DNA of 64,000 bases, from contig NZ_RAHJ01000011.1 of the NCBI RefSeq assembly GCF_003605755.1, positions 62,001-126,000 of the forward strand, given 5' to 3'. The notes under the pieces are model-generated. The model saw only the letters and a list, made by a program, of their open reading frames with translations, did no database searches and was not told the origin of the DNA. A program made the translations under genes and the position numbers. The first letter of the stretch is position 1. Every line of letters starts with the position of its first letter. Below are positions 49,577 through 59,534 of the stretch, piece after piece. The stretch comes from Tsuneonella suprasediminis. Its GTDB lineage: Bacteria; Pseudomonadota; Alphaproteobacteria; Sphingomonadales; Sphingomonadaceae.

Positions 49577-50482
49577 ATGCGCCTGATCATTCTTCCGCTC
49601 GCCGCGCTGGCTTTGCTTCCCGCGTGTGACAACCATGCCGGTCAGCCAAATGCCGAGGCCGAACTCTCACCTGTCGCCGCCAATGATATGGCGCTGACGG
49701 ACAAGCGCCGCGTTCTCGATCTGGAAGGCGGAGTGAACTTTCGCGATCTGGGCGGCTACAGGACCACCGATGGCCGGATCACGAAGTGGGAAACGGTCTA
49801 TCGCTCAGGCTCTCCAGCAGGCCTCACCGACGCTGACAACGCAGAACTTGCCCGTCGCGGCATTCGTACTTTCTGCGATTTCCGTTCGAATGAGGAGCGC
49901 GAGGAAGAGCCTAACCCCTATGTCGTCAAAAACAGCGATGTCGAATACTGGACGCGCGACTATGCGATGGATTCGGGAGGTCTAGGAAAGGTACTGGCTG
50001 GCCCGAACGCCAGCGCCGATAATTCGCGCAAGGCCATGATCAGCATCTACCGTACCATTGCACAGGATAATTCCGAGAGTTACGCGCAAATGTTCCGTTA
50101 CCTCGCAGAAGGCCGTACACCGTTGGCCTTCAATTGTTCTGCGGGCAAGGATCGTGCAGGAACCGGAGCAGCTCTGCTGTTGTCCCTGCTTGGCGTCCCG
50201 CGTGAAACCGTGGTAGCCGATTATGCCCTTTCCGACGACGTCGTGGATTACCGAGCAAAGATACAAGAAGCGGCAGACAGCAATCCGTCTTACGCCGCGC
50301 TGGCTCAGTTGCCGTGGGAGACCGTGAAACCGCTGGTCGCTTCCGACCCGGCTTATATCGAAAGCGCTCTCGACGCGCTCGAGAATGAATACGGCTCGGT
50401 CGATACCTTCATTGAGCGGAAACTGGGCGTTACCGAAGACATGAAGCGCGCGATCATAAAGAATCTAACCGAAGAGTCCTGA
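49577..50482 (+). CDS. lipoprotein tyrosine/dual-specificity phosphatase
   Basis: 301 residues. N-terminal lipoprotein signal (LIILPLAALALLPAC; lipid-modified Cys at residue 15). The body begins GVNFRDLGGYRTTDGR, the hallmark of the Y_phosphatase3 family, and carries the catalytic P-loop FNCSAGKDRAGTG (CX5R). A conserved YRSGSPAGLTDADNAEL follows the first motif. Anchored in the envelope and facing the periplasm. It follows the SurE-like gene by 15 bp and has GGAG eight bases before its ATG. With SurE and the TonB receptor it suggests uptake and dephosphorylation of an organophosphate; other family members act on phosphoproteins or phosphoinositides. Confidence 0.88.
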   Translation: MRLIILPLAALALLPACDNHAGQPNAEAELSPVAANDMALTDKRRVLDLEGGVNFRDLGGYRTTDGRITKWETVYRSGSPAGLTDADNAELARRGIRTFCDFRSNEEREEEPNPYVVKNSDVEYWTRDYAMDSGGLGKVLAGPNASADNSRKAMISIYRTIAQDNSESYAQMFRYLAEGRTPLAFNCSAGKDRAGTGAALLLSLLGVPRETVVADYALSDDVVDYRAKIQEAADSNPSYAALAQLPWETVKPLVASDPAYIESALDALENEYGSVDTFIERKLGVTEDMKRAIIKNLTEES

Positions 50483-50596
50483 AAGGAAGCCCGAATGTTT
50501 CGGTTTGCACAGGAGCGGAGTATCTGAGTGAAGCTTTGTGCTCGACCCTGTTCTTTTCCGCTTATGCAACGTCCGTTTTGAGAAGCCCCTGATTTT

Positions 50597-50662
50597 CTAG
50601 ACGCCTTCCGCTTTCAAAATCTGCTGCCGCTCGAACTCGAGTGGCGACAGCATCCCGTAGTT
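50597..50662 (-). pseudogene. IS3-family transposase C-terminal fragment
   Basis: The minus strand reads NYGMLSPLEFERQQILKAEG-V and TAG, the last 21 residues of IS3-type OrfB. No upstream transposase or inverted repeat accompanies it. Confidence 0.7.
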
Positions 50663-50722
50663 TGCACTTCAAGCAGATTAAACTGTCCCCCTTCGCCATG
50701 TGACAGGCCTTCCCTCGTTCAT

Positions 50723-50830
50723 ATGCTGGACCTTCACGCGCGGGGGAGGCTGTCGGACACCTCGATCTCGGGCCGCCGTGTTGTGCGCGAACTCACCGCG
50801 CTGATCGAACAGCTTGGCAATGGGAAGTGA
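50723..50830 (+). pseudogene. IS3-type transposase internal fragment
   Basis: MLDLHARGRLSDTSISGRRV followed by VRELTALIEQLGNGK and a stop resembles the integrase-core segment before the 'SDNGTE' motif of IS3-family OrfB. It is cut on both sides and on the opposite strand to the fragment at 50597. Confidence 0.55.
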
Positions 50831-50902
50831 TCGAACCGTTGCGACCGTCCGAGCGGGGCCTTTGGGCGCGGCAAGCAGGTGTCAATCGGCGCTTTCTTAG
50901 TG

Positions 50903-51285
50903 GCATGGCGAACGCAAATACTATCTCTCCAATCTGCCCCGCGACACCCCGATCACGGCTCCGCTGGTGCGATCAAGGCGCGCTGGGTCTGCGAACAAGC
51001 GCATCAGCAACTCAAGGAAGAACTTGGCCTCGATCACTTCGAAGGACGATTCTGGACCGGGCTTCACCGCCATGCCTTGATATCGATGATGGCCTACGCC
51101 TTCCTGCAATCCCGAAGGCTCGCTCAGGCGGGGCGGAAAAAAGAAACCTCGGCCCTCGTCCCAAAACCACCTTACCCGCAGTGCGCCAGGCCATCTTTGA
51201 CCGCCTGTCTCGCTCACCGCCGCAGCATTGCCCTCACTGCGGGGGATGTCTCGAACGGTCTGCCCGCAAACTTCTGCCAAAGTAG
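50903..51285 (+). pseudogene. IS701-like transposase C-terminal remnant with frameshifts
   Basis: Three frames together give an IS701-type C-terminus: GERKYYLSNLPRDTPITAPL, then IKARWVCEQAHQQLKEELGL and DHFEGRFWTGLHRHALISMM, then TLPAVRQAIFDRLSRSPPQH and a final LPK stop at 51285. At least two frameshifts separate them and the N-terminal part with the first catalytic residues is missing, so it is inactive. The following 190 bp to the tRNA hold nothing recognisable except a GGAGGCT/AGCCTCC hairpin. Confidence 0.75.
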
Positions 51286-51475
51286 TGCTAAGAAGCCCAC
51301 ATCTTTTAAGAGCCTTAACCTGCTCCGCGAAAATACCCCCAAAATACCACCGCACCAAATCTGGCTGCATGTGGAAGACCATGGGCGCATGCGGACGCGA
51401 ATCACCCGCAATCCTCTGCCCTTTTTCGATTTTTGGAGAATGTGGAGGCTGGCGGAAGCCTCCGGATCAAGGAAA

Positions 51476-51552
51476 TGGTAGCGGAGGAGGGACTTGAACC
51501 CCCGACACGCGGATTATGATTCCGCTGCTCTAACCGGCTGAGCTACTCCGCC
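51476..51552 (-). tRNA. tRNA-Met (CAT), elongator type
   Basis: The minus strand folds as a full cloverleaf of 77 nt: acceptor GGCGGAG/CTCCGCT, D-arm GCTC...GAGC, anticodon stem GCGGA/TCCGC with loop ATCATAA (anticodon CAT), T-arm GGGGG-TTCAAGT-CCCTC and encoded CCA. The first pair is G-U. Initiator features (GGG/CCC anticodon stem, 1-72 mismatch C-A) are absent. A lysidine-type tRNA-Ile(CAT) is less likely from the overall match to elongator tRNA-Met. Confidence 0.93.
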
Positions 51553-51620
51553 CCAATCGGGCACTGCGGCGTCGATTGGCGCCGTGCAGGCGGCGCATTT
51601 AGGGCGGGGATCGCGCGCGG

Positions 51621-52142
51621 TCAACCGCGGAATGACCACTGTTTTACAAACTCCCACGGTCCACCCCGATATCGGTGCAGCGCCAGTCCGGTAAATGCGA
51701 ATGGTCGCGGCTCTATCGCCCCCGCCAGTTCGACCTGCAAAGCCCGCGCACGATGCGGGCTGACCTTGTTCTGAATCGTGATGTGCAGACGGGGCACAGC
51801 CATGTCCTGCGGCGTCAGCAGGCCATAAAAGCGATCTGCCAGCCTTTCCCTCAGCACCAGCATCGCCGCGCTTTCCAGCCGCAGTGCGGTGCCGCGCCCC
51901 AGGTTCATCAATCCGTCGAGACGTGCCAGTGGCGGGGCCGCCTTCGCCTCTTGCGCCAAGGCATCGCGCAGTTCGCTTTCCAGACTGGGCGGCAGCGCGT
52001 GGAACAGCGTGACGTGGGCGTTGAGCTGGTTGCGTTCGGGCGGGAAATGCTCGCTGCGGAGCTGATCGGCCCGCGATTGCAGCCATTGCGGCAATTGCGC
52101 GGTCACGATCAGCGGAGCGGGCGCGGATGAATCGGGCGGCAT
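51621..52142 (-). CDS. 2'-5' RNA ligase family protein (2H phosphoesterase)
   Basis: 173 residues with the two HxT motifs of the 2H phosphoesterase superfamily: LNAHVTLFHALP and VPRLHITIQNKV, about 100 residues apart. Bacterial members can act as RNA 2',3'-cyclic phosphodiesterases (ThpR-like), but the physiological substrate is often unclear. It follows mltG on the same strand with a 35-bp gap. Start is the ATG 52140-52142 after a GGGGGCGG stretch; an in-frame ATG at 52217 would overlap mltG. Confidence 0.85.
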   Translation of the reverse strand: MPPDSSAPAPLIVTAQLPQWLQSRADQLRSEHFPPERNQLNAHVTLFHALPPSLESELRDALAQEAKAAPPLARLDGLMNLGRGTALRLESAAMLVLRERLADRFYGLLTPQDMAVPRLHITIQNKVSPHRARALQVELAGAIEPRPFAFTGLALHRYRGGPWEFVKQWSFRG

Positions 52143-52177
52143 CGCTGCACCGCCCCCGTCGTTGCCCGGCGGCGCGA

Positions 52178-53140
52178 TCAGTCCATCTCCCCGCGCTCGC
52201 GCCGGATAGCGAACCATTTTTGCACGTTGGCATTGTGCCCTGCCAGCGTTTCGGAAAACCAGTGCCCGCCCTTGCCATTGGCGACCATGTAGAGGGCCTT
52301 GGTGTCCGCCGGGTGGAGCACGGCCTCGATACTGGCGCGACCGGGGTTGGTGATCGGCCCCACAGGCAACCCGCGCATGGTATAGGTATTATATCCGTTG
52401 ACTGCTGCGATCTCACTCTGGCGGATACGGCGGCCCAGCGGCTTGCCCTTGGTTATGGGGTAGATAATCGTCGGGTCGGCCTGCAACGGCATCCCTTCCC
52501 GCACGCGGTTGGAATAAAGCCCCGCCACTTGCTTGCGTTCGCTGGCGACGCCGGTTTCCTTTTCGACGATTGCAGCGAGCGTCACCGCCTCTTCGGGTGT
52601 TTTGACCACGATATTCTTGCCCCGTTTCGACCATGCTTCGGCCAGAAACGCGTTCATCGCGGTCTGCATCCGCGCCAGCACCCGTGTACGCGGTTCGCCG
52701 CGTTCGAAGTTATAGGTATCGGGGAGGACCGATCCCTCTTCCGGCACCGGGATCGGGCCGGTCAGCAGCGGCTCCGCCATCAGGCGTTCGTACACCATGA
52801 TCGACGGCATCCCTTCGGGGATAGTGACGAATCGCTGGATCACTTCGCCATGCTGGAACTGATCGAGGATTTGCGACGCGCTCGATCCGGCAGGGACGAG
52901 AAATTCGCCCGCCTGCACCGGATCGCTGCCGCCGAACACTTTGGCACGCAGCAGGAAGCTGTCGGCCGATGCGATCAGGCCTTTGTCTTCCAGTTCGCGC
53001 GCCACTTTGGTCAGCGTGGCGCCATCGGGCACGATGAACGAAGTGTCTTTCGGCACATTCGCCGCACCGTACCACCCGTGCGCGAACCACGCGAAAGCCA
53101 GCGCCGCGACGAGCGCCGCCGCCAGCACCAGCTTCTTCAC
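52178..53140 (-). CDS. mltG: endolytic murein transglycosylase MltG
   Basis: Cleaves nascent peptidoglycan glycan strands at the inner membrane. 320 residues: an N-terminal membrane anchor (LVLAAALVAALAFAWFAHGW), a LysM-like region, and the YceG domain with LAAIVEKETGVASERKQVAG (catalytic Glu), LQADPTIIYPITKG, YNTYTMRGLPVGPITNPGRA. Normal length. It follows fabF by 1 bp, a common gene order in proteobacteria (acpP-fabF-mltG). Confidence 0.95.
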   Translation of the reverse strand: MKKLVLAAALVAALAFAWFAHGWYGAANVPKDTSFIVPDGATLTKVARELEDKGLIASADSFLLRAKVFGGSDPVQAGEFLVPAGSSASQILDQFQHGEVIQRFVTIPEGMPSIMVYERLMAEPLLTGPIPVPEEGSVLPDTYNFERGEPRTRVLARMQTAMNAFLAEAWSKRGKNIVVKTPEEAVTLAAIVEKETGVASERKQVAGLYSNRVREGMPLQADPTIIYPITKGKPLGRRIRQSEIAAVNGYNTYTMRGLPVGPITNPGRASIEAVLHPADTKALYMVANGKGGHWFSETLAGHNANVQKWFAIRRERGEMD

Positions 53141-53141
53141 G

Positions 53142-54401
53142 TCAGTCGACCTTCTTCATGATCAGCGAGGCATTGGTCCCGCCGAACCCGAAGCTGTTGT
53201 TCAGCACCGCGTTCACTTCGCGCTTCTTCGCGACGTGGGGCACCAGATCGACGCCTTCGGTCCCTTCGTCGGGATCGTCGAGGTTGAGCGTCGGCGGCAC
53301 GATCTGATCGCGCATGGCGAGGATGCAGAACACCGCCTCCACCGCACCGGCGCCGCCGAGCAGGTGGCCGATGGCCGATTTCGTGCTGCTCATCGATGCA
53401 CCGCTCAGATCGTCGCCCAGAACGCGCTTCACCGCGGCCAGTTCGATGGTGTCGGCCATCGTGCTGGTGCCGTGCGCGTTGACATAGTCGATGTCGCCCG
53501 CTTCCATCCCGGCCTTACGCAGCGCCATCCGCATGGCGAGTTCGGCACCCTTCCCTTCGGGATGCGGTGCGGTGACGTGATAGGCATCGCCCGACAGGCC
53601 ATAACCGACCACTTCGGCATAAATCTTCGCGCCGCGCGCCTTGGCGTGTTCATACTCTTCCAGCACGACAACGCCGGCGCCTTCGCCCATCACGAAGCCA
53701 TCGCGGCCCTTGTCGTAGGGACGACTGGCTTCTGTCGGGCGATCGTTCATGCTCATGTTGAGCGCGCGCGCCTGAGCGAAACCGGCCACACCGAGCGGGT
53801 TGATCGTGCCTTCCGAGCCGCCCGCCAGCATGACATCGGCATCGCCATCCTTGATCATCCGCGCGGCATCGCCAATCGAGTGCGCCCCGGTGGAACAGGC
53901 GGTAACCACAGCGTGGTTCGGCCCCATCAGGCCGTATTTGATCGACACCTGCCCGCTGATCAGGTTGATCAGACGCCCATGCACGAAGTGCGGGCTGACC
54001 CGGCCCGGCCCGCGTTCATGCAGGTTGACCGATTCGATTTCGATCCCCGGCAGGCCGCCGATACCGGAACCGATCGAACAACCGGTGCGGGTTTTCAGAT
54101 CGTCGTCCATATCGGTGAGTCCGGCATCTTCGAGCGCCTGACCGGCCGCATCGATGCCGTATACGATGAACGGATCCACCTGACGCTGGATCTTGTGATC
54201 CACCCGCTTGTCAGGATCGAAGCCGTATTCGTGATCCTTGGGCTTCACTTCGCACGCGATGGTGCATTTCTGCCCTTCGGTATCGAACCGGGTGATCGGA
54301 CCTGCACCGCTTTTCCCGGCGATGAGGTTTTTCCAGGAAGTTTCCACGTCCCCGCCCAGCGGGGTAACGAGGCCGAGTCCGGTAACGACGACACGACGCA
54401 T
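53142..54401 (-). CDS. fabF: beta-ketoacyl-ACP synthase II
   Basis: Condensing enzyme of fatty acid elongation. 419 residues; MRRVVVTGLGLVTPLGG at the start, active-site Cys in VVTACSTGAHSIGDAARMIK, and the two catalytic His in NAHGTSTMADTIE and KSAIGHLLGGAGAVEAVFC. Start is ATG 54399-54401 with GGAGAG upstream; the frame is open to 54437 without support. A strong hairpin lies between it and acpP. Confidence 0.96.
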   Translation of the reverse strand: MRRVVVTGLGLVTPLGGDVETSWKNLIAGKSGAGPITRFDTEGQKCTIACEVKPKDHEYGFDPDKRVDHKIQRQVDPFIVYGIDAAGQALEDAGLTDMDDDLKTRTGCSIGSGIGGLPGIEIESVNLHERGPGRVSPHFVHGRLINLISGQVSIKYGLMGPNHAVVTACSTGAHSIGDAARMIKDGDADVMLAGGSEGTINPLGVAGFAQARALNMSMNDRPTEASRPYDKGRDGFVMGEGAGVVVLEEYEHAKARGAKIYAEVVGYGLSGDAYHVTAPHPEGKGAELAMRMALRKAGMEAGDIDYVNAHGTSTMADTIELAAVKRVLGDDLSGASMSSTKSAIGHLLGGAGAVEAVFCILAMRDQIVPPTLNLDDPDEGTEGVDLVPHVAKKREVNAVLNNSFGFGGTNASLIMKKVD

Positions 54402-54420
54402 ATTGCTCTCCAACAAATAC

Positions 54421-54455
54421 AACAGGCCCGGCCCCACGGCGGGGACGAGCCTGTT
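54421..54455 (-). other. long hairpin between acpP and fabF
   Basis: AACAGGC...GCCTGTT encloses a second CCCC/GGGG stem; together about 14 pairs with a single mismatch and a 5-nt loop. There is no U-run. It could stop 3' exonucleases after processing and keep acpP mRNA more abundant than fabF, as needed for the very abundant ACP. This role is inference. Confidence 0.55.
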
Positions 54456-54500
54456 TATGCCCCGCCGACTTGCCGTCAGGCGAGCACGGCGGGCAGGACC

Positions 54501-54737
54501 TTAGCCCTTGTGCTCTTCAATGTACTTGGTCGCGTCGCCGACGGTCGTGATCTTTTCGGCAGCGTCATCAGGGATTTCGACCCCGAATTCTTCTTCGAAA
54601 GCCATGACCAGTTCAACGATGTCGAGGCTGTCGGCACCGAGATCGTCAATAAAGCTGGCGTCCTGGGTGACCTTGTCGGCTTCGACGCCGAGGTGTTCGA
54701 CGACAATTTTCTGCACGCGGTCGGCGGTATCGCTCAT
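54501..54737 (-). CDS. acpP: acyl carrier protein
   Basis: 78 residues, [20 protein letters not shown], with the phosphopantetheine attachment Ser in [20 protein letters not shown]. Highly acidic as expected. Start is ATG 54735-54737; the long upstream open frame is not ACP. First gene of acpP-fabF-mltG. Confidence 0.97.
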   Translation of the reverse strand: MSDTADRVQKIVVEHLGVEADKVTQDASFIDDLGADSLDIVELVMAFEEEFGVEIPDDAAEKITTVGDATKYIEEHKG

Positions 54738-54819
54738 AATGGTCCCTCTTCGAACTTGGGGTGTATGGTTGGGTTTCGCCCTAATCAACGGGCGGCGGGC
54801 TGGCAAGTCCCGCGCATTG

Positions 54820-56643
<1,824 letters not shown>

Positions 56644-56813
56644 CTAAAATCTTTCCAATTTCGGGGCTATGGCGCTAGGTGCCTCGCGCGTTTTGCGCGG
56701 GTTCGCGCTCCTTTAGCAGGAAACGCGCGCGCTAACAGGGCACGGGCGGGCTTTTGTCAAGGCACACTCTGTCCGGTGGGTGGCACTCCGCCCGAACTAT
56801 GAAATGAAGACAG

Positions 56814-58079
56814 ATGAAAATACATGACCTGATTACCACTACCGAAGCCCTCGCGGATTTGTGCGAAAGGCTGGCGGAAAGCGATTTCGTTACCGTCGAT
56901 ACCGAATTCATGCGCGAGAACACCTACTGGCCCGAACTGTGCCTGGTGCAGATCGCCAATACGGAAGAGGCAGCGGCGATCGATCCGCTGGCCGAAGGGA
57001 TCGATCTGCAACCGCTGCTCGATCTGATGTGCGACAACGAAGACGTACTGAAGATCTTCCACGCCGGGGGGCAGGATGTGGAAATCATCTACAACCTCAC
57101 CGGCAAGACCCCGCACCCGATTTTCGATACCCAGATCGCGATGATGGCGATCAGCCAGTCCGAACAGATCGGCTATGCCAATCTGGTGGAAGCATGGCTG
57201 GGGATCACTATCGACAAGGGCGCCCGCTTCACCGACTGGAGCCGCCGCCCGTTGACCGAACGGCAGATCGAATATGCCATCGGGGACGTGACGCATCTTT
57301 CAAAAATCTTCCCTAAGATACTGAAAAAGCTTATTAAAACGAGTCGCGGATCGTGGCTTGATGCGGAGATGGACAAGCTGGCCGATCCGGCGAACTACGC
57401 CAACGATCCCGGCAAGGCATGGCAACGCATCCGCGCGCCCAGCCGCAACGCCACGGTGCTCGGCCGCCTGAAAGACCTCGCCGCATGGCGCGAGGGGGAA
57501 GCGCAGCACAAGAATATCCCGCGCGGACGGATCATGCGCGATGAAACACTGGCCGATCTCGCCAGCCATCCGCCCAGGAAGCAAGCCGATCTCGTCAAAG
57601 TGCGCGGCCTGTCAAATGCCTGGAAAGACAACGATATAGGCAAACGCCTGATGAAAGTGCTCGAAGCGGCCGAACCGCTCGGCAAAGACGAGATGCCCGA
57701 CAAGCCCAAGCGCGGCGCACCGCTGGGCAAGGAAGGCGCGCTGGTGGCCGATCTGCTCAAGCTGCTGCTCAAAATCCGCAGCCGCGAAATCGACGTGGCC
57801 AGCCGCCTGCTGACCCGCAGCGACGAGATGGAGGCACTGGCCGCAGGTGTGCGCGATCTGCCGATCCTGAAAGGCTGGCGATACGAAGTGTTCGGCCGCG
57901 AAGCGCTCGATCTGGTGGAAGGCAAGCTGGCCTTCGCAGTCGAAAGCGGTCGCCTGAAAATGACCCATATCGACGATGCAAAGCCGGGCGATGAAGCGAC
58001 CGAATCCGACAACGCGGGCACCGCGGCTATTGCAAATGCTGCGGACGATGCAGGCGATGCGGCGATGGAGGCTGAATAG
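56814..58079 (+). CDS. rnd: ribonuclease D
   Basis: 3'-5' exonuclease for tRNA and structured-RNA maturation. 421 residues: exonuclease motif I FVTVDTEFMRENTYWPELCL, motif II with LKIFHAGGQDVEIIYNLTG, motif III RPLTERQIEYAIGDVTHL, followed by HRDC-type helices (WREGEAQHKNIPRGRIMRDE). The C-terminal ~35 residues are an acidic Ala-rich tail. It is the usual alphaproteobacterial form without a second HRDC match I can point to with certainty. Confidence 0.95.
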   Translation: MKIHDLITTTEALADLCERLAESDFVTVDTEFMRENTYWPELCLVQIANTEEAAAIDPLAEGIDLQPLLDLMCDNEDVLKIFHAGGQDVEIIYNLTGKTPHPIFDTQIAMMAISQSEQIGYANLVEAWLGITIDKGARFTDWSRRPLTERQIEYAIGDVTHLSKIFPKILKKLIKTSRGSWLDAEMDKLADPANYANDPGKAWQRIRAPSRNATVLGRLKDLAAWREGEAQHKNIPRGRIMRDETLADLASHPPRKQADLVKVRGLSNAWKDNDIGKRLMKVLEAAEPLGKDEMPDKPKRGAPLGKEGALVADLLKLLLKIRSREIDVASRLLTRSDEMEALAAGVRDLPILKGWRYEVFGREALDLVEGKLAFAVESGRLKMTHIDDAKPGDEATESDNAGTAAIANAADDAGDAAMEAE

Positions 58080-58116
58080 TTGACCGGCCCTGAGGAATGG
58101 GCCAGACTTTTCACCG

Positions 58117-58413
58117 ATGGACACGCAAACTGTGATTTCGCGGTTACGCAAAAACAAGCGCCAGTTGCGCGCTGCAGGCTTGCGCGAAATTTCCCTGTTC
58201 GGGTCCACTGCCACAGGGAAACAATCAGATACCTCCGATGTCGATCTGGCGGTCAGGCTGGACGATGTCGCAAATCTGGACCTGTTTCGCTTCGCCGCGC
58301 TAACCGAGAAAGTCCGTCATTTGCTCGGCACACCGGTGGATATAGTGGTCGAACCGGCCCGTAACCCGCGTATCCAGGAGCAGATCAATCGGGACCGGCT
58401 CCGTGTCTTCTGA
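58117..58413 (+). CDS. mntA: MntA-type nucleotidyltransferase (antitoxin of MntA-HepT)
   Basis: 98-residue minimal nucleotidyltransferase. The motif EISLFGSTATGKQSDTSDVD carries GSxxxG and the catalytic DxD (DVDLAV); a third acidic position lies in PVDIVVEP. In characterised pairs MntA inactivates HepT by attaching AMP units near its active site. It overlaps the downstream hepT remnant by 11 bp, as in typical pairs. All catalytic residues appear intact, although the partner is truncated. Confidence 0.87.
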   Translation: MDTQTVISRLRKNKRQLRAAGLREISLFGSTATGKQSDTSDVDLAVRLDDVANLDLFRFAALTEKVRHLLGTPVDIVVEPARNPRIQEQINRDRLRVF

Positions 58414-58606
58414 ACGGGAGGCACTTCGCCTCCAGGATATCATCGATAATATCGACCGCATATCGAACCACATCAGCGGCATGGGCAACGCGCTGCGGCA
58501 TGATTACGATTCCATCGATCTCAGGATAATCTGGAATACCGCAGCGCAAACCCTGCCGGCATTGCGCGCAGATTGCTGCCGTGCGCTGACGCTACCTGAT
58601 GAATAA
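58403..58606 (+). pseudogene. HepT-like toxin with large internal deletion
   Basis: Only 67 residues instead of about 110-120. The N-terminus (EREALRLQDIIDNIDRISNH) and the C-terminal part (GNALRHDYDSIDLRIIWNTA, then QTLPALRADC) match HepT, but the roughly 45 residues between them are missing in frame. The H-x-Y of the active motif (RHDY) remains, but the upstream Arg-containing helix is lost. Probably no longer a functional RNase toxin. Starts at GTG 58403 inside the end of mntA. Confidence 0.75.
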
Positions 58607-58637
58607 GCTCTGGTAACAGCAGAAAACGGCCCAGCAC

Positions 58638-59534
58638 ATGTCCACTTATCTCCCCACGATCAAACAGCTGCAATACCTCGTCGCGTTGCACGAACATGGC
58701 CATTTCGGCCACGCGGCGGAGGCCAGCTTCGTTTCGCAATCGACTCTGTCCGCCGGGATTCGCGAGCTGGAATCGCTGCTCGGCGTAACACTGGTCGAAC
58801 GCAGCCGGCGCGTAGTGCGGTTCACGCCGCTGGGCGAACGGGTGGTGGCCAAGGCGCACCGCCTGCTGCGCGAAGCGGAAGAGCTGAGCGATCTGGTATT
58901 GGCCAGCGGGAAGCCGTTGTCGGGCGAACTCCGTATGAGCGTGATCCCGACGATTGCGCCTTTCATGCTGCCGCGCATCCTGCCGCGCCTGCGGAAGGAT
59001 CGCCCCGGCCTTAAACTGTTCCTGCGCGAAGAAACCACCGACCATGCGCTGGAAAGTCTGCACCACGGGCGGGCGGACTGCGTATTGATGGCTCTGCCGT
59101 TTGCAACCGGCGAAGTCGAAAGCGAGCATATCGCGACCGACCGGCTGTTCGTGGCTTTCCCCAAAAACGACCCGCGCGATCCGCCCGATCAGGTGCCGCC
59201 CTCGATGATCGACGAAGGGCGCCTGCTGATGCTGGAGGATGGCCACTGCCTGAAAGATCACGCGCTGGCCGCCTGCAATCGCCCCGAATTGCGCGCCAGT
59301 GCGACGATGATCGGCACCAGCCTGCATACCCTGGTGCAAATGGTCGACAACGGGCTGGGCCTGACGATGTTGCCCGAAATGGCCATCGATGCGGGCATCC
59401 TGCACGATACCGAAGTTGTCGCCCGCCCGTTGAAGGGCAAGACACCGGGCCGCGAAATCGCGCTGATCTGGCGCAAGAACTCCCCACGCGGGGACGAATT
59501 CCGCCTGCTCGCGGACGAACTGCGCGCGGGGTAG
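58638..59534 (+). CDS. oxyR: LysR-family peroxide sensor OxyR
   Basis: 298 residues. N-terminal LysR helix-turn-helix (QLQYLVALHEHGHFGHAAEA, SFVSQSTLSAGIRELESLLG) and a periplasmic-binding-like sensor domain. The redox loop LMLEDGHCLKDHALAAC has two cysteines nine residues apart, the same spacing as Cys199/Cys208 of E. coli OxyR, and the same LEDGHCL context. So it senses hydrogen peroxide by disulfide formation. No catalase or peroxidase gene is adjacent; it stands alone downstream of the hepT remnant. Confidence 0.93.
   Translation: MSTYLPTIKQLQYLVALHEHGHFGHAAEASFVSQSTLSAGIRELESLLGVTLVERSRRVVRFTPLGERVVAKAHRLLREAEELSDLVLASGKPLSGELRMSVIPTIAPFMLPRILPRLRKDRPGLKLFLREETTDHALESLHHGRADCVLMALPFATGEVESEHIATDRLFVAFPKNDPRDPPDQVPPSMIDEGRLLMLEDGHCLKDHALAACNRPELRASATMIGTSLHTLVQMVDNGLGLTMLPEMAIDAGILHDTEVVARPLKGKTPGREIALIWRKNSPRGDEFRLLADELRAG

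Noticed and set aside
51451-51475. GGAGGCT/AGCCTCC hairpin next to tRNA-Met as a terminator
   Set aside because: The stem is good but neither strand has a T-run directly after it.
51476-51552. Reading the CAT tRNA as initiator tRNA-fMet
   Set aside because: It lacks the three G-C pairs at the base of the anticodon stem; the stem is GCGGA/TCCGC as in the elongator.
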